A stretch of DNA of 5,743 nt from positions 1 through 5,743 of the forward strand of contig JAENWH010000141.1 of assembly GCA_016650135.1 (NCBI GenBank), read 5' to 3'. Below, piece by piece: positions 5,723 to 5,743 of this stretch. How positions within the stretch are numbered: position 1 is the stretch's first letter; the number at the start of each line of letters is the position of its first letter. This DNA comes from Peptostreptococcaceae bacterium (lineage in GTDB: Bacteria; Bacillota_A; Clostridia; Peptostreptococcales; Anaerovoracaceae). The position numbers were made by a program, and so were the translations under genes. Below the pieces are notes generated by a model, which saw only the letters and a program-made list of their open reading frames with translations, was not told the DNA's origin and did not search any database.

Positions 5723-5743
5723 ATGGACGAGCATATAGACAAA
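5723..5743 (+). CDS. tnpA: IS200/IS605-type transposase, first seven codons
   Basis: ATG at 5723 opens MDEHIDK before the window ends. This resembles the start of a group of IS200-like Y1 transposases I recall as beginning MD-x-x-I-x-K-S-H-N. Seven residues alone prove nothing. The call rests on their combination with the hairpins upstream. AGGGAG directly abuts the ATG, too close for efficient initiation, which fits the poor translation known for IS200 transposases. The catalytic HUH motif and tyrosine would lie outside the window. Confidence 0.4.

Larger units (their letters stand above)
5669..5743 (+). mobile_element. Left end of an IS200/IS605-type element (partial)
   Basis: Two short inverted repeats lie immediately upstream of a transposase-like start. 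GGGG (5669-5672) pairs with CCCC (5680-5683) around 7 nt. CGCCCC (5683-5688) pairs with GGGGCG (5691-5696) around TT, effectively a 5-bp stem with a CTTG loop. They share C5683 and so partly compete. IS200/IS605 elements are known to carry subterminal hairpins recognised as single-stranded DNA by TnpA instead of terminal inverted repeats, and this arrangement fits. The true left cleavage site cannot be placed; it may lie in the T-rich stretch just before 5669. The rest of the element lies beyond the window. Confidence 0.5.

Overview
The window holds one sugar-uptake operon on the + strand followed by mobile-element debris. By eye the DNA is AT-rich (about 40% G+C). The solute-binding protein's N-terminus ends in an ATGNKE stretch. 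This resembles the A-x-G-x-K-E junctions I associate with spirochaete (Treponema/Sphaerochaeta-type) sugar-binding proteins. A spirochaete is therefore my best guess, but it is an inference and a low-GC Firmicute is not excluded.

Layout. Positions 1-59 hold a -10 box, a near-perfect LacI-family palindromic operator over the predicted transcription start, and a strong ribosome-binding site. These are followed by a CUT1-type ABC sugar importer: the solute-binding protein (60-1361), an intergenic hairpin (1384-1420), and two permeases (1443-2324 and 2338-3165). No ATPase gene is present. From 3161 an 80-bp unit is repeated in tandem. Each full unit carries a Shine-Dalgarno and a 27-codon ORF whose stop overlaps the next start as ATGA. 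The third, partial unit supplies the ribosome-binding site and first codons of a GH127 family beta-L-arabinofuranosidase (3338-5323). A perfect 12-bp terminator hairpin closes the operon at 5342-5372.

How it works together. The binding protein and permeases should import an oligosaccharide, powered by a shared ATPase encoded elsewhere. The signal-less GH127 enzyme should then release L-arabinofuranose from it in the cytoplasm. A LacI-family regulator sensing the sugar would relieve repression at the single promoter. The order operator, binding protein, permease, permease, GH127 recalls, as far as I remember, the Bifidobacterium longum hypBA1 locus for beta-arabino-oligosaccharides.

Downstream (5324-5743) there is no intact host gene. 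It holds the 3' end of an IS1595-family transposase interrupted by an in-frame ochre stop, then the left end and first seven codons of what looks like an IS200/IS605-type transposase running off the window. The most unusual feature is the 80-bp tandem repeat with two translationally coupled micro-ORFs in front of the GH127 gene.
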